Positions 1 to 19,100 of a stretch of 64,000 nucleotides of DNA are shown piece by piece. The notes under the pieces were generated by a model. That model was not told the origin of the DNA. It searched no databases and saw only the letters and a list, made by a program, of their open reading frames with translations. The stretch lies in NCBI GenBank assembly GCA_008933995.1, contig WARS01000065.1, forward strand, positions 1,860,001-1,924,000, read 5' to 3'. This stretch comes from Datnioides undecimradiatus. Lineage: Eukaryota; Chordata; Actinopteri; Lobotiformes; Datnioididae. The stretch's first letter is position 1. Every line of letters starts with the position of its first letter. Position numbers and translations under genes: made by a program.

Positions 1-1629
<1,629 letters not shown>

Positions 1630-1720
1630 GCAGAAGGCAGACGAGGCTTACCTGATTGGAAAGGGCCTGCCACCTGTAGCTGCATACCTGCACATTCCTG
1701 ACATCATCAAAGTAGCCAAG
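1630..1720 (+). CDS. pc: pyruvate carboxylase exon b (biotin carboxylase domain)
   Basis: The exon encodes [20 protein letters not shown] followed by [10 protein letters not shown]. It matches vertebrate PC collinearly, with small changes from human ([11 protein letters not shown] where human has GRGLAPVQAYL). The first base completes the AG|G arginine codon from exon a, and the exon ends on a complete AAG lysine codon (phase 0) before the donor gtgaag at 1721. The acceptor is cacag at 1625-1629. The stretch is the helix-strand region of the BC N-lobe leading to the HPGYGFLSE segment. Reading past 1720 in the same frame stays open to 1862, but that continuation ([13 protein letters not shown] and onward) has no match to PC and is intron. 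Confidence 0.97.
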
Positions 1721-3176
1721 GTGAAGAGCGTTCATTACCACAACATGTTAGAAAAGGACGGTGACTTTCGGAGACATGGGCGCCGAGCGTCTCCCAGAGA
1801 AGACGGTTTCAGGAAATACAAATCTTCAAAACAAGTCCCGAACTTTATGACAGCAAAATACTAAATTTCTGTAATAAACTGTTTTTTTTTAAAATCCAGA
1901 AGTCAAGAATTGGCTTCGAATATTCAAAGAGCATTAAATTGCCTGCAGTGTATTTCCATACAGAAAGCCCATGACCTTGCTGCTCTGCATATACACAGTA
2001 TCCATTCAGTAATCCTTTATACTGCAACCGCTTGAATATATTCACGCATCAGCTCCGTCCTGCACTGAGAAGTGGTGCTAATACTACCGCTGCTACTGAA
2101 CTAGAAACGAAAAGTGCTAAAACTCACTAAAAACTCAGCTTCGTTAAGTCTGATGGAAGAAGTCTCGGATTGGGATTAAAGGAAGTTGTCAGCATTTTGT
2201 TTTGCGTCTGCGAAGACTGGAGCTCGCGGGAAACAGCAAGGCCGAAGACTGTTCCTACCAACGCCTCATTATTCACCATTACATACCTGGGTTACTTAGC
2301 CCGTACAGACAGAAAACATGAAGAATGACTGCGTGCAGTTTCAGAGCCAGCTGATTTACCTGGCGGTTCACTTTACATTTAATCGCGCCACCTTTTCTGA
2401 GGCTGGAAAGTCTTTTTCCTTTCTGTCACTGATGCAGCAAAACTTAGTGGATTTCGGTGGCGTACAATTAGGCTGACAAGTGACTGACAAATCCCTTTCA
2501 TTCCTTTCTGCTCACCCTAAGTCTATATTTAGCTTTGTTGGAGGGAAAGAAAAGGAAACAACTTGTCTGCGTCCATGCCTCAAACACCTTCCCCTCTTCC
2601 TTCCCTGTTTCCCTCCATTTGTCCGTCATTTCTCTTCCCCCTCCTCCCGTTTCCTTTCACTTCCATCCTCAGTCTCCTCTCTTTCTCTTCCCTCCGCCAC
2701 TTATCTCTGCGTTAGATCAGATCTGTTCCGTGTTACCCCCTCCCCCTCCCTCCATCCCTCCCGGATGCGCCGCCAGTTGTTCATTATCATTTTTCTGATC
2801 AATCTCTCACGGTTTATAATTTTCTGCGTGGGCATGTGGTCAGCGGGCCAAGTTGGGGAGCCTCCGCCGTCCAACTCATTTCTCAAAATCCGTCTGCCTA
2901 TCTGGGAGCCCAGCCACCCCATGCCAGCAAAGTAGTGCTTGTGTGTGTGCGAGTGTGTTCCTCTCCTGCTTTCACATTCAGTTTATGTTTACCTCTTCCT
3001 CACACTGTTTCACTCGGTTACTGTGTGACCAAAATAAGCATCCGTCTCTGTCCCGGCGCCTTCTGTGCGCAGCTTTATAGCTGTGTTGTATGTGAAAATG
3101 TGTGTGTCGGCCTGCAACTGTGAAGGTACGAGCGTATGATCTATCTTGCATGAATGCGTGTAGCTGCAGGGTGTTT

Positions 3177-3208
<32 letters not shown>

Positions 3209-3962
3209 TGAGTCATCTGCTGTCCATGTCTCTTTGCATTGGTGTGCGTTTGTGTATGTGTGACGACTACCTGCTTGTGTGCGTGCACTCTGAGTTTTGT
3301 GTGTGGCTCCATGTCTCCCCTGGCCTGCCAGTAACAGCTCCCTTAACAACGGGACAGCCCATAATTATAGTCCGCCTCGTATCCAAGAGCAGATGGCACA
3401 TACTGATCCAGAGATGGCTCTATCTGTCAAGCTCGGCAGCTACTGTATCTGTCTGCTGGCCTGTGTGCGTGTGTGTGTGTGTGTGTCAGTACCTTCCCCC
3501 TGACCCTCGAATTATGCGTGCCTGTCTACTCTGCTCACTATGCCACTGATGTCCATTGAGTAGATGATGATTAAGGCAATTGCAAACGAAGATAGAACGA
3601 GAATAAAATGTGTCATTAGCCCACAGCCCCTCTGCCGTCAGTGATGCGCCCGTCCGTGTCGCTCGCCAGCAGACAGCGTGTGGCAAAGCATGCAGGTTAG
3701 GGTGCGCGACGACTCTTTATTTCCCTCACCGATAGTCAGCCAAGTGTTAACCGGGGCCCAGCAGTGGCTCCCTATTTAACAGAACTCCTGTTGCTTAGCC
3801 GGGCTGTGTTTTCCTTCGCTGGGTCTCACTGGCGAATGTTTTAACCTGAAAATAAAATGTGAAATTATTACATTATTACATTTCTTTCTCAGTGTAATTA
3901 GCTGTAGTGGGATGTGTTTAAATGCAGCAGTAATTTTTGAATTTAACTATCTGACTTTTTAG
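1721..3962 (+). other. pc intron b-c
   Basis: This is a 2.24-kb intron with donor gtgaag at 1721 and an acceptor of tttttag type at 3961-3962. It holds a CT-rich block at about 2575-2770 and two TG microsatellites near 3178 and 3466. I see no exon or RNA gene. Confidence 0.9.
3178..3200 (+). repeat. (TG)n microsatellite
   Basis: An uninterrupted TG run followed by GA repeats. A second, shorter TG run lies near 3466-3487. It is an ordinary dinucleotide repeat in an intron. Confidence 0.95.
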
Positions 3963-4128
3963 GACAATAATGTGGATGCCATCCACCCGGGCTATGGTTT
4001 CCTCTCCGAGCGGTCAGACTTCGCCCAGGCCTGCGCGGACGCGGGCGTGATGTTCATCGGACCGTCTCCGGATACAGTGCGCAAGATGGGAGACAAGGTG
4101 GAGGCCCGCTCCCTGGCCATCTCTGCAG
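3963..4128 (+). CDS. pc: pyruvate carboxylase exon c (ATP-grasp entry, HPGYGFLSE segment)
   Basis: The exon starts in phase 0 with [20 protein letters not shown] and continues through [19 protein letters not shown] to [26 protein letters not shown] is a hallmark of biotin carboxylases. The lysine of MGDK corresponds to an ATP-contacting lysine in the bacterial enzyme (family knowledge). The acceptor AG is at 3961-3962 after a T-rich tract. The donor gtatgg is at 4129, leaving one base of a Gly codon (phase 1). The length of 166 nt equals 55 codons plus one base. Differences from human PC are conservative, for example ADAGVMFIG where human has QDAGVRFIG. Confidence 0.98.
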
Positions 4129-4656
4129 GTATGGAAGTCGAGTAGATTCAGTTGCCGTACAGTTCCAGACCCTGTCTAACAGGATCGCTAGAACCCGACT
4201 GAGGCCTGTCGGATTATTGGTGATTTTAAACCAAATTTAACACGCGTCCCGATTTCTTCTTCGTCGTTACGGTGACTCACCTACCCCTCCTCCCTCCACC
4301 TTTCACCCTGGCACTGCTCTGCTAGCGTTTGCTTTGGCTTTTTGCCCTCGGAGCATTAATTTTGTCTTTACTGTGTGGGATGCACATTTTTAGAACATAT
4401 TTTCCAGCCTTTAACTTGTTCCATCTGTCACTGCAAGAAGCTGTGAAAGATGAAGCTCTATTTATATGAAGTTAACAGTGTCCTCTTTCCATTTTGCGCC
4501 ATAAAGCGGTTCCTTTCTGCTGTAAAACAAAATCTGACCTTGTGAGACTTGAATGCAGTGCCTGGCAGACTTCCATAAACCGCAGCATGTAGAATCTTTT
4601 AAAGTGACACATTTCTCACTTATGTATCCTTTAACTGCTCCCGCCCCCTGTCTCAG
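4129..4656 (+). other. pc intron c-d
   Basis: This is a 528-bp intron, donor gtatgg and acceptor ctcag at 4652-4656. I see nothing else in it. Confidence 0.9.
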
Positions 4657-4802
4657 GTGTACCTGTGGTCCCCGGGACAGATTCCCCCATCTCCAGCCTG
4701 CAGGAAGCGCAGGTGTTCGCCCAAACATACGGCTTCCCCATCATCTTCAAAGCGGCATACGGAGGAGGCGGCCGCGGCATGAGGGTGGTCAGAGAGTACG
4801 AG
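4657..4802 (+). CDS. pc: pyruvate carboxylase exon d (glycine-rich ATP-binding loop)
   Basis: The exon encodes [20 protein letters not shown], then [20 protein letters not shown], then [21 protein letters not shown] is the flexible glycine-rich lid of the ATP-grasp fold that closes over ATP, and its lysine contacts nucleotide in biotin carboxylases (family knowledge). The first two bases complete the split Gly codon, and the exon ends in phase 0 after GAG. The acceptor AG is at 4655-4656 and the donor gtgagc at 4803. Length is 146 nt. The [14 protein letters not shown] part differs from human (APITSLHEAHEFSN), as expected of the variable segment between the conserved motifs. Confidence 0.98.
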
Positions 4803-10266
<5,464 letters not shown>

Positions 10267-10334
10267 GTGATAAATATGGTAATGTCATCCACCTCTACGA
10301 GAGAGACTGCTCCATTCAGCGGAGACACCAAAAG
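10267..10334 (+). CDS. pc: pyruvate carboxylase exon f ([11 protein letters not shown] motif)
   Basis: This is a small 68-nt exon encoding [20 protein letters not shown] and then QK after completing the split Gly codon. The RDCSxQRRHQK motif is one of the most conserved in biotin carboxylases. Its cysteine, glutamine and arginines line the active site near bicarbonate and ATP (family knowledge). The exon ends in phase 0 on AAG, with donor gtgaag at 10335. The acceptor is preceded by a run of C. Human PC has [20 protein letters not shown], so the changes are conservative. Confidence 0.98.
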
Positions 10335-12257
10335 GTGAAGTCCTCGCTTTTAAAATTCATCCAACCCAACTTAATGTTTGAATTTATTTAAGATTATCTT
10401 CGCCGCATTTCTGCTGCATTGCGTCGATTAGCATGAAGTGGACGGCGACGGCGAACGGGCGTGAAACAAAGGTCACAAGCGGGAATCAAACCTGCAAGCA
10501 CTGCTGTCTGCTGGATTCATCAAAGGCCCGAGTGTATTATTTTCTTTGTTATTTGGGCAAACGGGCCAATTAAGCTTCGTATTAACAAATAAGGTGATTA
10601 TGGTCCTGATTATAGCGATGATTATTACGGCACTGGTGGCCCTGGGTGTCTTAGTGTCCTGAGCAGCAGGGGGTAAGCGGATTATATACCAATAAAAATT
10701 AGCCACTGCTAATGCTGCGTGCACGGGAGCGTTGGCAACATCTGCAGCAGCTGCATAATTCACCACCAAATCAACTTGGTTCACCGGAGCCCGTTTCTTT
10801 AAGTGAACGTAGCCTCGAATAGATCCTCACTCATTAGTCGGGGCTGTTTTTCAGATCGTTTTCAAGAAAGAAAAGAAGCGAGCGGCTCCGGCGTCACCTG
10901 ATCGTCGAAATACCAAAAATGCCCGAGCGCCACACGAAAGGGGGAAAACTCGAAACTGTCACCCAGAGTGACGACGCTTTCATCAGAGGAAGCTGATTAA
11001 CACGTGTTATATTTCATTAGATATTGTCACCTCAAAGCAGTTTCAATCATGTGTTTTCATCACTTTCTTCCTTTTCCCTTTAATCAAATTATAGATGATA
11101 ATCATATTAGCGGCGCTGCTCATGCCAGAGCTGCTGCTGCTCTTTGATTCTGCGGGACTTAATCTGCCTTTGCCCTTAATCTAAGAATCTTTTTGAATCT
11201 CAGAAACAAGAATAGTCGCTTGTTGAAATAGATTAGGGATGGTAGAGCGCTGATAGGATATTTTTAGTGTTTTTTTAATGTCTTGGAAGTGCAGCTCATA
11301 CTTGGAGGGTTTTTTTTTCCCAGGATGAGATTTGATAAGAAATGTAAATTGAGTCTTTTTATTTTTTCGCAATCAGACACGGGTCACGTCTTTTTCAACT
11401 GGATTCAATTATTTCTTTTGGACGGATTGACTTGTTTGACACGGTGAAACGAAACAGATCAGCCCCCAAGATGGCGAACCCCACCCACGCAGCAGCCGCC
11501 GCCGCAAGACCAAATGAAAGGCTGAGTGCGACTACAGATGATTCACTCCATCCGTTTTGCTGGAACTGAAGTGGCTGAATCAAACTAATGACCAGTGTAG
11601 GAAAGATGACAGCAAATTACGGTATTTACCAAAAGCATCTTGAATCAGTTGTGATCTGGAGAAAATTTGGGGCCAAGTCAGGGATGCATGTTTTTAAAGC
11701 TGCACCAAATGATACGTTTATTCAATATGAAGTAAATAATGGATCAGGCGACGATGCATAAAGTGGGTCATCGGCTGACTCGGCATTTCCCTGCAGCTCT
11801 ACGGGGAATTTTAGTCGCGTTTAGTTCATTGTTTTGGTTTTATGCTCTGCAACTTCAGTGGCTAGTTTCACGCTCATCGAGACAGCTTTCATCAACAAAG
11901 CCCTGACGAACCGGCTGCAGACGGAGCAGCTGAACATGGCGGATCATGTCCTGCAACGGGAAAGGCATCATACACGGACGACGTATTGAAATGTTCTGTC
12001 AGCGGAGCACTAACAAAATAAACTGAGGTCTGTTGTGTAAGATGAATCAAATCACTTTAATGTGTGCTGCCATCGATGGCACAATGAATAAAGCTGCAGA
12101 AGGTGCACGCTTTTATTTTTTTTTTAGGTTGGGTTGAACTATGTAAATGTTGACTGTTTTGTTTTGTTGTCCTGTTGTTGCTTGCGTCTCTCTCCGGACT
12201 GTGCTGTCAGTGCTGTGGGCGCTGCGGCTTTATCAGCAAACTCCTGTTGTTTTGCAG
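10335..12257 (+). other. pc intron f-g
   Basis: This is a 1.92-kb intron, donor gtgaag and acceptor tttgcag ending at 12257. The middle part is AT-rich with many short TAATTA-like words. I found no exon, RNA gene or clear repeat in it. Confidence 0.9.
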
Positions 12258-12341
12258 GTTGTGGAGATCGCACCGGCCTTCCAACTGGACCCTCATCTGA
12301 GAGACCGACTTCACGCCGATGCTGTCAACCTCGCCAAACAG
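12258..12341 (+). CDS. pc: pyruvate carboxylase exon g (VVEIAPAFQLDPHLRDR segment)
   Basis: This 84-nt exon encodes VVEIAPAFQLDPHLRDRLHA, then DAVNLAKQ. It follows HQK of exon f directly, as in human PC (VVEIAPAAHLDPQLRTR). The glutamate of VVEIAP is conserved across biotin carboxylases. Both ends are phase 0, so the exon could be skipped without a frameshift, although that would delete 28 residues from the middle of the ATP-grasp domain. The acceptor is ttttgcag and the donor gtacgt (12342). The intron after it is the largest complete intron in the window. Confidence 0.98.
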
Positions 12342-14421
12342 GTACGTTTGTGTGTTTTCACTGCCGTAGCCAATACCCATTAACCACAATGCTCTTGTGA
12401 TGTCCGCCGTCTCTGAAGCCTTTTCTATTTTTTTAAATTAAATTTCAGTGTCACACAGGGATTTGCCCAAGGTTCAGGTTAACTAGACCATTTTATTACA
12501 TTAGGAAAAATGCTCCTGAATGAAAGAAACACCCCTCCCCTCCCACCGACCACTCTTGAACACAGTCCACAGTAATTGTTTTCATACACAATTAGTTTGC
12601 ATGTGGACCATTCATGTTTCAGTGGGCTGATGTTAAGGCATCTCATTCACTAGAAGCAGTGTTTCTCTAATGTCGAGGTAGGTGTCAGCAGGTTGCATGT
12701 GCAGTGTTACAGACTTTTGACCAATTGTTAAATAACAAAAAAGTTGGCAGACCTGATTGAAAGTGGCTCTCTGAAAGTGAAAAGGCTTTCCAGGCGAGGA
12801 CACTCGAGCGCCGGGTTGTATTCAGAAAGTCCACCGCTGTTCATTTTTCTGTCTATAATTGGTCTGCAAAACAACTGGATTCTCCCCAGGAATTTTAATG
12901 CGCTATTTACCTACAATTCAAATGAGGAGGACATCAGTGCGTTGGCCAAACTGCAAAAAAAAAAAAAGAAAATGCAATTTGAATTTGGGTGGAAATAGAT
13001 GTCAACAGTGCAGTACAGTAAACGCGGTCCTTGAAATGAATGTTTGAACAGTTTTTGAGCGCGTTTCTCGAGAACAATTTTCTGATTATTCTCACTAATT
13101 GACTCTGATTAGAGGCGAAATGCAAAAACGTTTTGAGCTCGCCTGTGTTTTTTTTTTTCTCTATGCGGCGAGCCTTTTGAAAATCACTTCACGTCACAGT
13201 CGTCTGGTTTTAGTGTTGCTGGAAAGTTGGCTCAAACTATGACAGCGTCACTTAAAAGTCAAGCCTCATCTCTCAGTGGAGATTTCAAGTAATGGCCTTT
13301 GCAGGTAATGGCCCAGTTGAGGAATGGATGGAGGGAAAGGGAGAAGAGCGGGAGAGGAGGATGGAGACGAGCGTGCTGATTTGCTAAAGGAAGAAATGAC
13401 CTTGAAGGATACTGATGGAGTAATGGCGATATAAGAGAGAGCGAGACTTTATACGAGACTCATGTTTGACCTCACTCCAGTGGCCGGTTTCACAAATATA
13501 TCTAATATGTCTAGACTTAGACTAATCTAAGAGCAAAGACCAGCCTAATAGTCTAAGTTCTGACAGTTTTTAATAAAGACTTTTTTTTTAGCTTAAAAAA
13601 AGAAAGCCACTCATAAGTAAAAGCCATGTTTCCATGGTGATAAGTGGCACCATTGCAATGCTATGAATAGGGGAAGGACTTTCAGAGAGCAGTAACCTGT
13701 TGGACGCCTGCTGCAGTGGAGAGAGCGCGTCAGCTGTTTCTGTCTGACTGATGAATCTATGCAGAGCCTGATTGATGGGTTAGCAGAGGCTCTCAGCCCT
13801 GCCACATCAAGAGGTCGCAGGTATCTCAGCTCTGCTTCACGTCGGCACCGTTGTGAGATTGCGTGCTGCTGAAAGCATTTCGCATTATTGCATTCTTGGC
13901 TTTCGCAGGGAAACGTCCTTGCGTCTGTCGAATTCTTGTCAAAGCCTAACATTTGCTGCTGGAGTGAGTGGAGCTGTGAGAGCTGATCCGCGTATTTTTG
14001 TCAGAATTTACCCAAAATTCAAAGCAAATTGCTGAAGAACCAGACGGCTTTGTGCAGCGGATGAATGTAGACATGTGCCTAAAGTCTACGATCCGAGCCG
14101 TCCGTCTTTTGTGAAACGTGCTGCAGTAATCGAATGGCAACATCGGCTCCGCTTAAAGTGACTAACTGCGTGTGTGTGTATGTGTGTTTAAGAGCAGCAG
14201 CAGCAGCGAGCTCTTGTCTGTGACTGTTAACATTTGAAACGAGAGTGAAGTCGAATGTGTCGATGTCAGGCTCCAGCAAGAGCGCAGCACGCATGCAGGC
14301 CCCGCACGCACCCGTTTACTATTCTTGAGAGGACCTCGATTGACTCGATGCAAGGACATGTTTGAGCTCCATCACACAGACACCACTGTGACAGGCTGTC
14401 GGCGTGAGAGGACTCACCGCC

Positions 14422-14455
14422 GCTGCTGCTGCTGCTGCTGCTGTTGTTGTTGTTG
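14422..14455 (+). repeat. (CTG)n/(TTG)n trinucleotide repeat
   Basis: About seven CTG units run directly into about four TTG units. On the minus strand this reads CAA/CAG. It lies deep in the giant intron, so it is not coding in pc. Confidence 0.95.
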
Positions 14456-14912
14456 CGTGCAGCGACAAGGTTTCTTTTGTTTCCAAACCTTGTATTTAAG
14501 ATGGAGTAAATGAGTTCAGTGTCGAGCTCTGTTCATAGTTTCACTTTACATGTCACGTACAAATTAGGCACAATGGCCTCGATCGGTAACACATCTCTGC
14601 TTCTGTTTCTGCTTGTTAAGTGTACAACATGGAGGCAAATGGAAGCTCCTTGTTTGCAGCGCTAACATACTTGTAGCTGTCGCTCATAAACAGAAGTGCG
14701 TGGCCAGGGATGACTGTCTGTTGTACGGGACCAGTTTATTAATAGATTAACTTAAATACACACGTGTAATTAGTGAAACGATGATAGTCACGTTAATAAC
14801 AGCAACAAGAAGTCTGACTAAAAATGTGTGTGGGTTCAAACAAGTCCACCTACCAGCACCTCTACAGCTTGCTAATTAACACATACTGTGTTTGTTTAAT
14901 GCAACTAAGTGT

Positions 14913-14982
14913 AAAAAAAAAGAAAAAAAAAGAAAAAAAAAAAAAGTTGTGGTTTTATGTTCGGTGTGTGTGTGTGTGTGTG
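14913..14982 (+). repeat. A-rich tract followed by (TG)n
   Basis: Three poly-A runs separated by single G (14913-14945), then a short unique stretch and a TG run (about 14964-14982). The A-rich run could be the tail of a retroposed element, but I recognise no element body next to it. Confidence 0.9.
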
Positions 14983-15233
14983 CTGGAACTCTTGCTTGGC
15001 TCTGAGCGCAGTGACTTCCTGGAGTCTGGCTGCGTTCGCTGGACAGACATTCGATCTTTTCATCGAACTTGCGTCGAGAGCGAGAGCGAGCACATTCGAC
15101 AGGATATCTAAATTTATTTTAGCACGTAGTGCCAGGTCAGAGATGGGCAGACGCAGGCTTCAGGATTTTAGCAATGACGCCCAGTTGGAAATAAGCGAGT
15201 CGAGTCCTCACAAGTATAGCAGTACAGGAGAAT

Positions 15234-15235
<2 letters not shown>

Positions 15236-15295
<60 letters not shown>
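15236..15295 (+). repeat. (CA)30 microsatellite
   Basis: A perfect, uninterrupted CA run of 60 bp and the longest microsatellite in the window. The 186-residue open frame through it (14957-15517) is open only because the CA run encodes alternating His and Thr. Confidence 0.98.
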
Positions 15296-15298
<3 letters not shown>

Positions 15299-15574
15299 CT
15301 GAAGGATCAAACCTGCAGCATTTGCAGATCATCACCAGGGGTCTCGCTTTCTCTCTGCCTCATCTTCCATTCATCTTGTTCCAACCTCCCCGCCTCCTCC
15401 CCTCCCTCCCCCCCTGTTGTTGCTGCTATGTGTTGTGATTGCATTTCACATTGTGCCAGTCCCCACAGTGAAGGCCTCCACTTCAGAGCTGAGCCCGGCT
15501 CTCACCGCAGGTATTGAAACCTGCTCCCTAAGCAGCGCAGAGGCTGAACTTTGGTACTTCATCAGCTATTAATG

Positions 15575-15757
15575 CGTGTGTGTGTGTGTGTATGCGCGTC
15601 TGTGTGTGTGAGAATGATAGTCGGTGCAAGGCGACATTTATTTTTAATGCGTTCTGTCCTTATAGAATAGAAAGCGATGGTACATTTGTGCAGCACATGC
15701 GTTGCTGATGTACAGCCGCAGTTATCCCGTCCACACACACACACACACACACACACA
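15575..15757 (+). repeat. paired (TG)n and (CA)n microsatellites
   Basis: A TG run at 15575-15591 is followed about 140 bp later by a CA run at 15732-15757, giving two inverted-orientation dinucleotide arrays that could in principle pair in the transcript. They are simple repeats only. Confidence 0.9.
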
Positions 15758-16109
15758 AAGCGGTACGTGTGGTTGTCTCAAGTGGTAGGTTTTCCATGTA
15801 TTTTGCTAGCTCCTTCAGCGCTGCACTCAAAGGTAGGCGCTCAGATCACTTAATGCGCCTGGGTCCAATTTGCAGCGTAATTAGAGTCTTTTCATTTGAA
15901 TCCGCAGCTCAGTGGAATATAATGGCACAGTGTTCCAGACATTAAACAGAAGACATACAGTTTCCCCTGCACCTACACACCAGCTCACACCGGGAAGAGT
16001 CTCCCACTCTTGTAAAAGCGCTCTTTGCACGCACACAGAAAGATATTCAGTATAAACACAGATACTGGATGATACACTGTCCCCATGCTTAGTTTGTATG
16101 CTCACACAC

Positions 16110-16128
16110 TTTTTTTTTTTTTTTTTTT
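16110..16128 (+). repeat. poly-T run
   Basis: Nineteen consecutive T in the giant intron. Confidence 0.95.
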
Positions 16129-19100
16129 CTCTCCCCACTCCCACTCCTGTACACACACCTGCTATTCCTCAGCTCTTATCTGGTCTTAATGGCGGCTCCG
16201 TGGTGCTGGCGCTCTGTCCCCCTTCATCTCGCCGTCTGCGCGTATCGCCCATCTTCCATTTATCAGCAGCCTCCATCTGAGTCAGACAGAGGAATGGCGC
16301 AGTCTTTGAACTCACTGCAGGCCACACTGTTTCCTGATAGAATGTCCTAGAGAACAAAGTTGCCTGGCAACACCGACGGCTGCAGGAAGTTACTTCAGCT
16401 GTCGGTAAAAAGGGTTTGAGCTGAGAGTGCGTATCAAGCCTGAGCTCACAAGAGATACTGTCAAATGGCCTGTTCGGCTGTTATGTGCTATCTGCTGCTC
16501 AAACAGCCGTTTTTGTATACTTGTTTTGTTGTTTTTATAAACGGCTTTTGGTTTTTTGGGTTTTTTTGTTTGTTTTTCCCCTCTCCTCAGCCCTCTGATT
16601 GTCTGTCTGCCATGTCTTTGCTTTTGTTGTCTTTTGTGTTTTCCGGAGAAAGGGCTGACATTTCATTTAGCCAACACGCGCAGTATCAGAGCCAGTGCTG
16701 ATTTAGTTTTTATAAATGATGCATCTCACTACAGCGGCGTGAGGTTTCCCTAATCACAGTGATTGGCCCACTGATTGGCCGCTTCACTGCTTACTCATTC
16801 ATCCATGCGCTGCATACGATAATTTCGGCTTTTTGGAATATCCTTTTGATATCTGTGTTGCCGTGCAGCCGCTGTACTGGGTATATTTGCATCTGCAGTG
16901 GGTTTTAGAAGGTTGGATCCTCCACTCTGGAGTAGATGGAGCTTGTAAGGAGCAACCAGGACGCTCTGTTTTGCTGGGTGAGCATCAATCTTTACAACAG
17001 GAAGTGAGGCTGAATATCTGCATTAAAGCATAAATCCTCCAGTCTGATGCCTGCAGCATCTGTCTAACACGTACGCTGCGCAGTCCCATGATTAGACTAT
17101 CACCACACGGCAGTAAAATAACATGCCTCAGACACCGGAGATTACATCTGACAAATTTCCATACATTTACAAAGCTGCATCGACTGCACCGAGATGGCTG
17201 TGTCAATACCAAGTGAAGGGTGTTCTGTTTGCTGCTGACTGGCTACCCAGGCGGCTGCATAATTTATAAGGGAGAGGCTATTATTTGACAACAGGTTAGT
17301 TACATTTCTTTTTGCAGGGCTGCAGGATAGCCAAAATCATTTAATGTCACAGTTAGCACAGTAAAACAGGCGCCGTGTCGTTGAAGCTCGTAAAGTCACG
17401 GGGTCAACGCAGCAGCTCCTCACGGCGTCTCTCACCAGCGTTTTTGTTTCTTTTAATATTCTTTTCTGTCAACACTGGATGCTTTTTTTTTTTTTTCTTT
17501 CCCGTGACAGGTTTGCACCTTCCCTCTATCCTTTCTCTCCTACCTCTATGTCAGCACTGGTTTAAATAGAGGGCCACAAACTGGGACATTGTTTTTCTGG
17601 GTTTGACTTCATAAATCATTGTGTCATTGTGAAACCTGGAAGCAGCAGGTTTAGGATGGGCACTGGTCAGCTTGTCCGCTCCTTGCAGCCCCCTCACAGC
17701 CACCAGACTAGTTTAATCAGTAATCAGTTGCTTTGTGATGTCTCGGCTTGTATTCAGCATTTTTTTCCTTGCTTGCCTCCAACGCAATGTTCAATGTTCA
17801 CCGCTTTTAGTGCTTATTATATGTGTGTAAACTTATTAGAAAGTAGCATTTAGGTCGTTTGGTGGTGTATTTACCCTTCTGTAGTAATTAGACCTTCTGT
17901 GTAATGGCAGCAGATAATGCAGAAGCCCTTTTCTGTCCAACAAATGGGTCCACAGATGTGCTAGTTCATTTCATTCAGTATGGTGGCACGATGATGTGTT
18001 TAACTTTGTTAGTTCAACTTTCCTTTGCTGTGGAAAAGTTTTTTTGTTTTTTTTTATATTGGTGCCCAGATTTAGTAATACACCTGACTGTGACTCTGAC
18101 TTTGGCTTTGTTTATATACTTTTGCTGCACTGTCTGTCTCACACCGTGGACTCCTGCACTCTTTTTCCCCAGTGGATCGTGGAGCTGCCTTTATGATGCA
18201 CTTTAGCTGCAAGTGTCTGCACCTTTTAAGCCTTTAGAGCATGATTAGGATTACGCAAAGCTGGCTGCTTTGGAGGAATCGAGCAAAATGCTCCAAAGTC
18301 TATTATCCAAAATGATGAAGCATTTTGAGCCACGATGGTAAACGTTGTCCTTATAATGTCAGCAGAGTGCACCAGGAGCCACACAAGAGCGATGGCTGTT
18401 TCACACCTCATTGACAATTAGTGTTTGAGCACATAAGCTCACCTTAGACATCTGTGAGGAACTATCGGTCTAATTAGCTCAATGTTTTCTGTGAGTGTGT
18501 GTGAGAGAGAGGAGACGAGCACGTGTGTTTGCAGGTGACTTTAATGTCAGCGAGGCCTCGCCTTCTGCCATTTTTGTTTCATGGCATGTTTATCGGTTTA
18601 ACCTTAAGACCGCCAGGCGGCAGAGCTGCGTGTCAGATACGTGGCGCGGCTGTAATGAGGGATTCAGTCCTGGTACCTGTGGAGTGTCGATGATGGAGAC
18701 TTTGTTGCATTTTACACCGAACATGACGCAGCCCCGCCCACTCAGTTTTGTTTTTGCGTGGCGAGGAGAGAGATGAACCTTCTACTTCTTTCTGCAAAAA
18801 TTAGCAGACGTCATTGAAGCTCGGCCAGAAAGCCACTTTTTTTACCCCAGCGTTCTCGTGAAGCGGGAAGGGCGGAAGAGGGCAGAAAATTCTAATTTGC
18901 TGCTGTGTTTTAAGTGCGAGACGGAGGGAGGCGAACGGGAGCCAAAGATTTGAAATCTGCGTGCAAGCCGTTTTGAAGGGAAGCATCATTTGTGGCGGAG
19001 TGTTTGAGAGAACAGGGGAGAAATAATTTGTTGTTTGTGTTCAGTGTTTTGCTTGTGTCTGCCTGCTTGTTTTCCCGCCGTCCCCTGAGAGGGCTGCTAC

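Noticed and set aside
10478..10500. B-box-like GGTTTGATTCC on the minus strand
   Set aside because: No A-box upstream on that strand and an imperfect T-stem; not a tRNA gene.
14957..15517. 186-residue + frame
   Set aside because: It runs through a (CA)30 microsatellite and has no domain.
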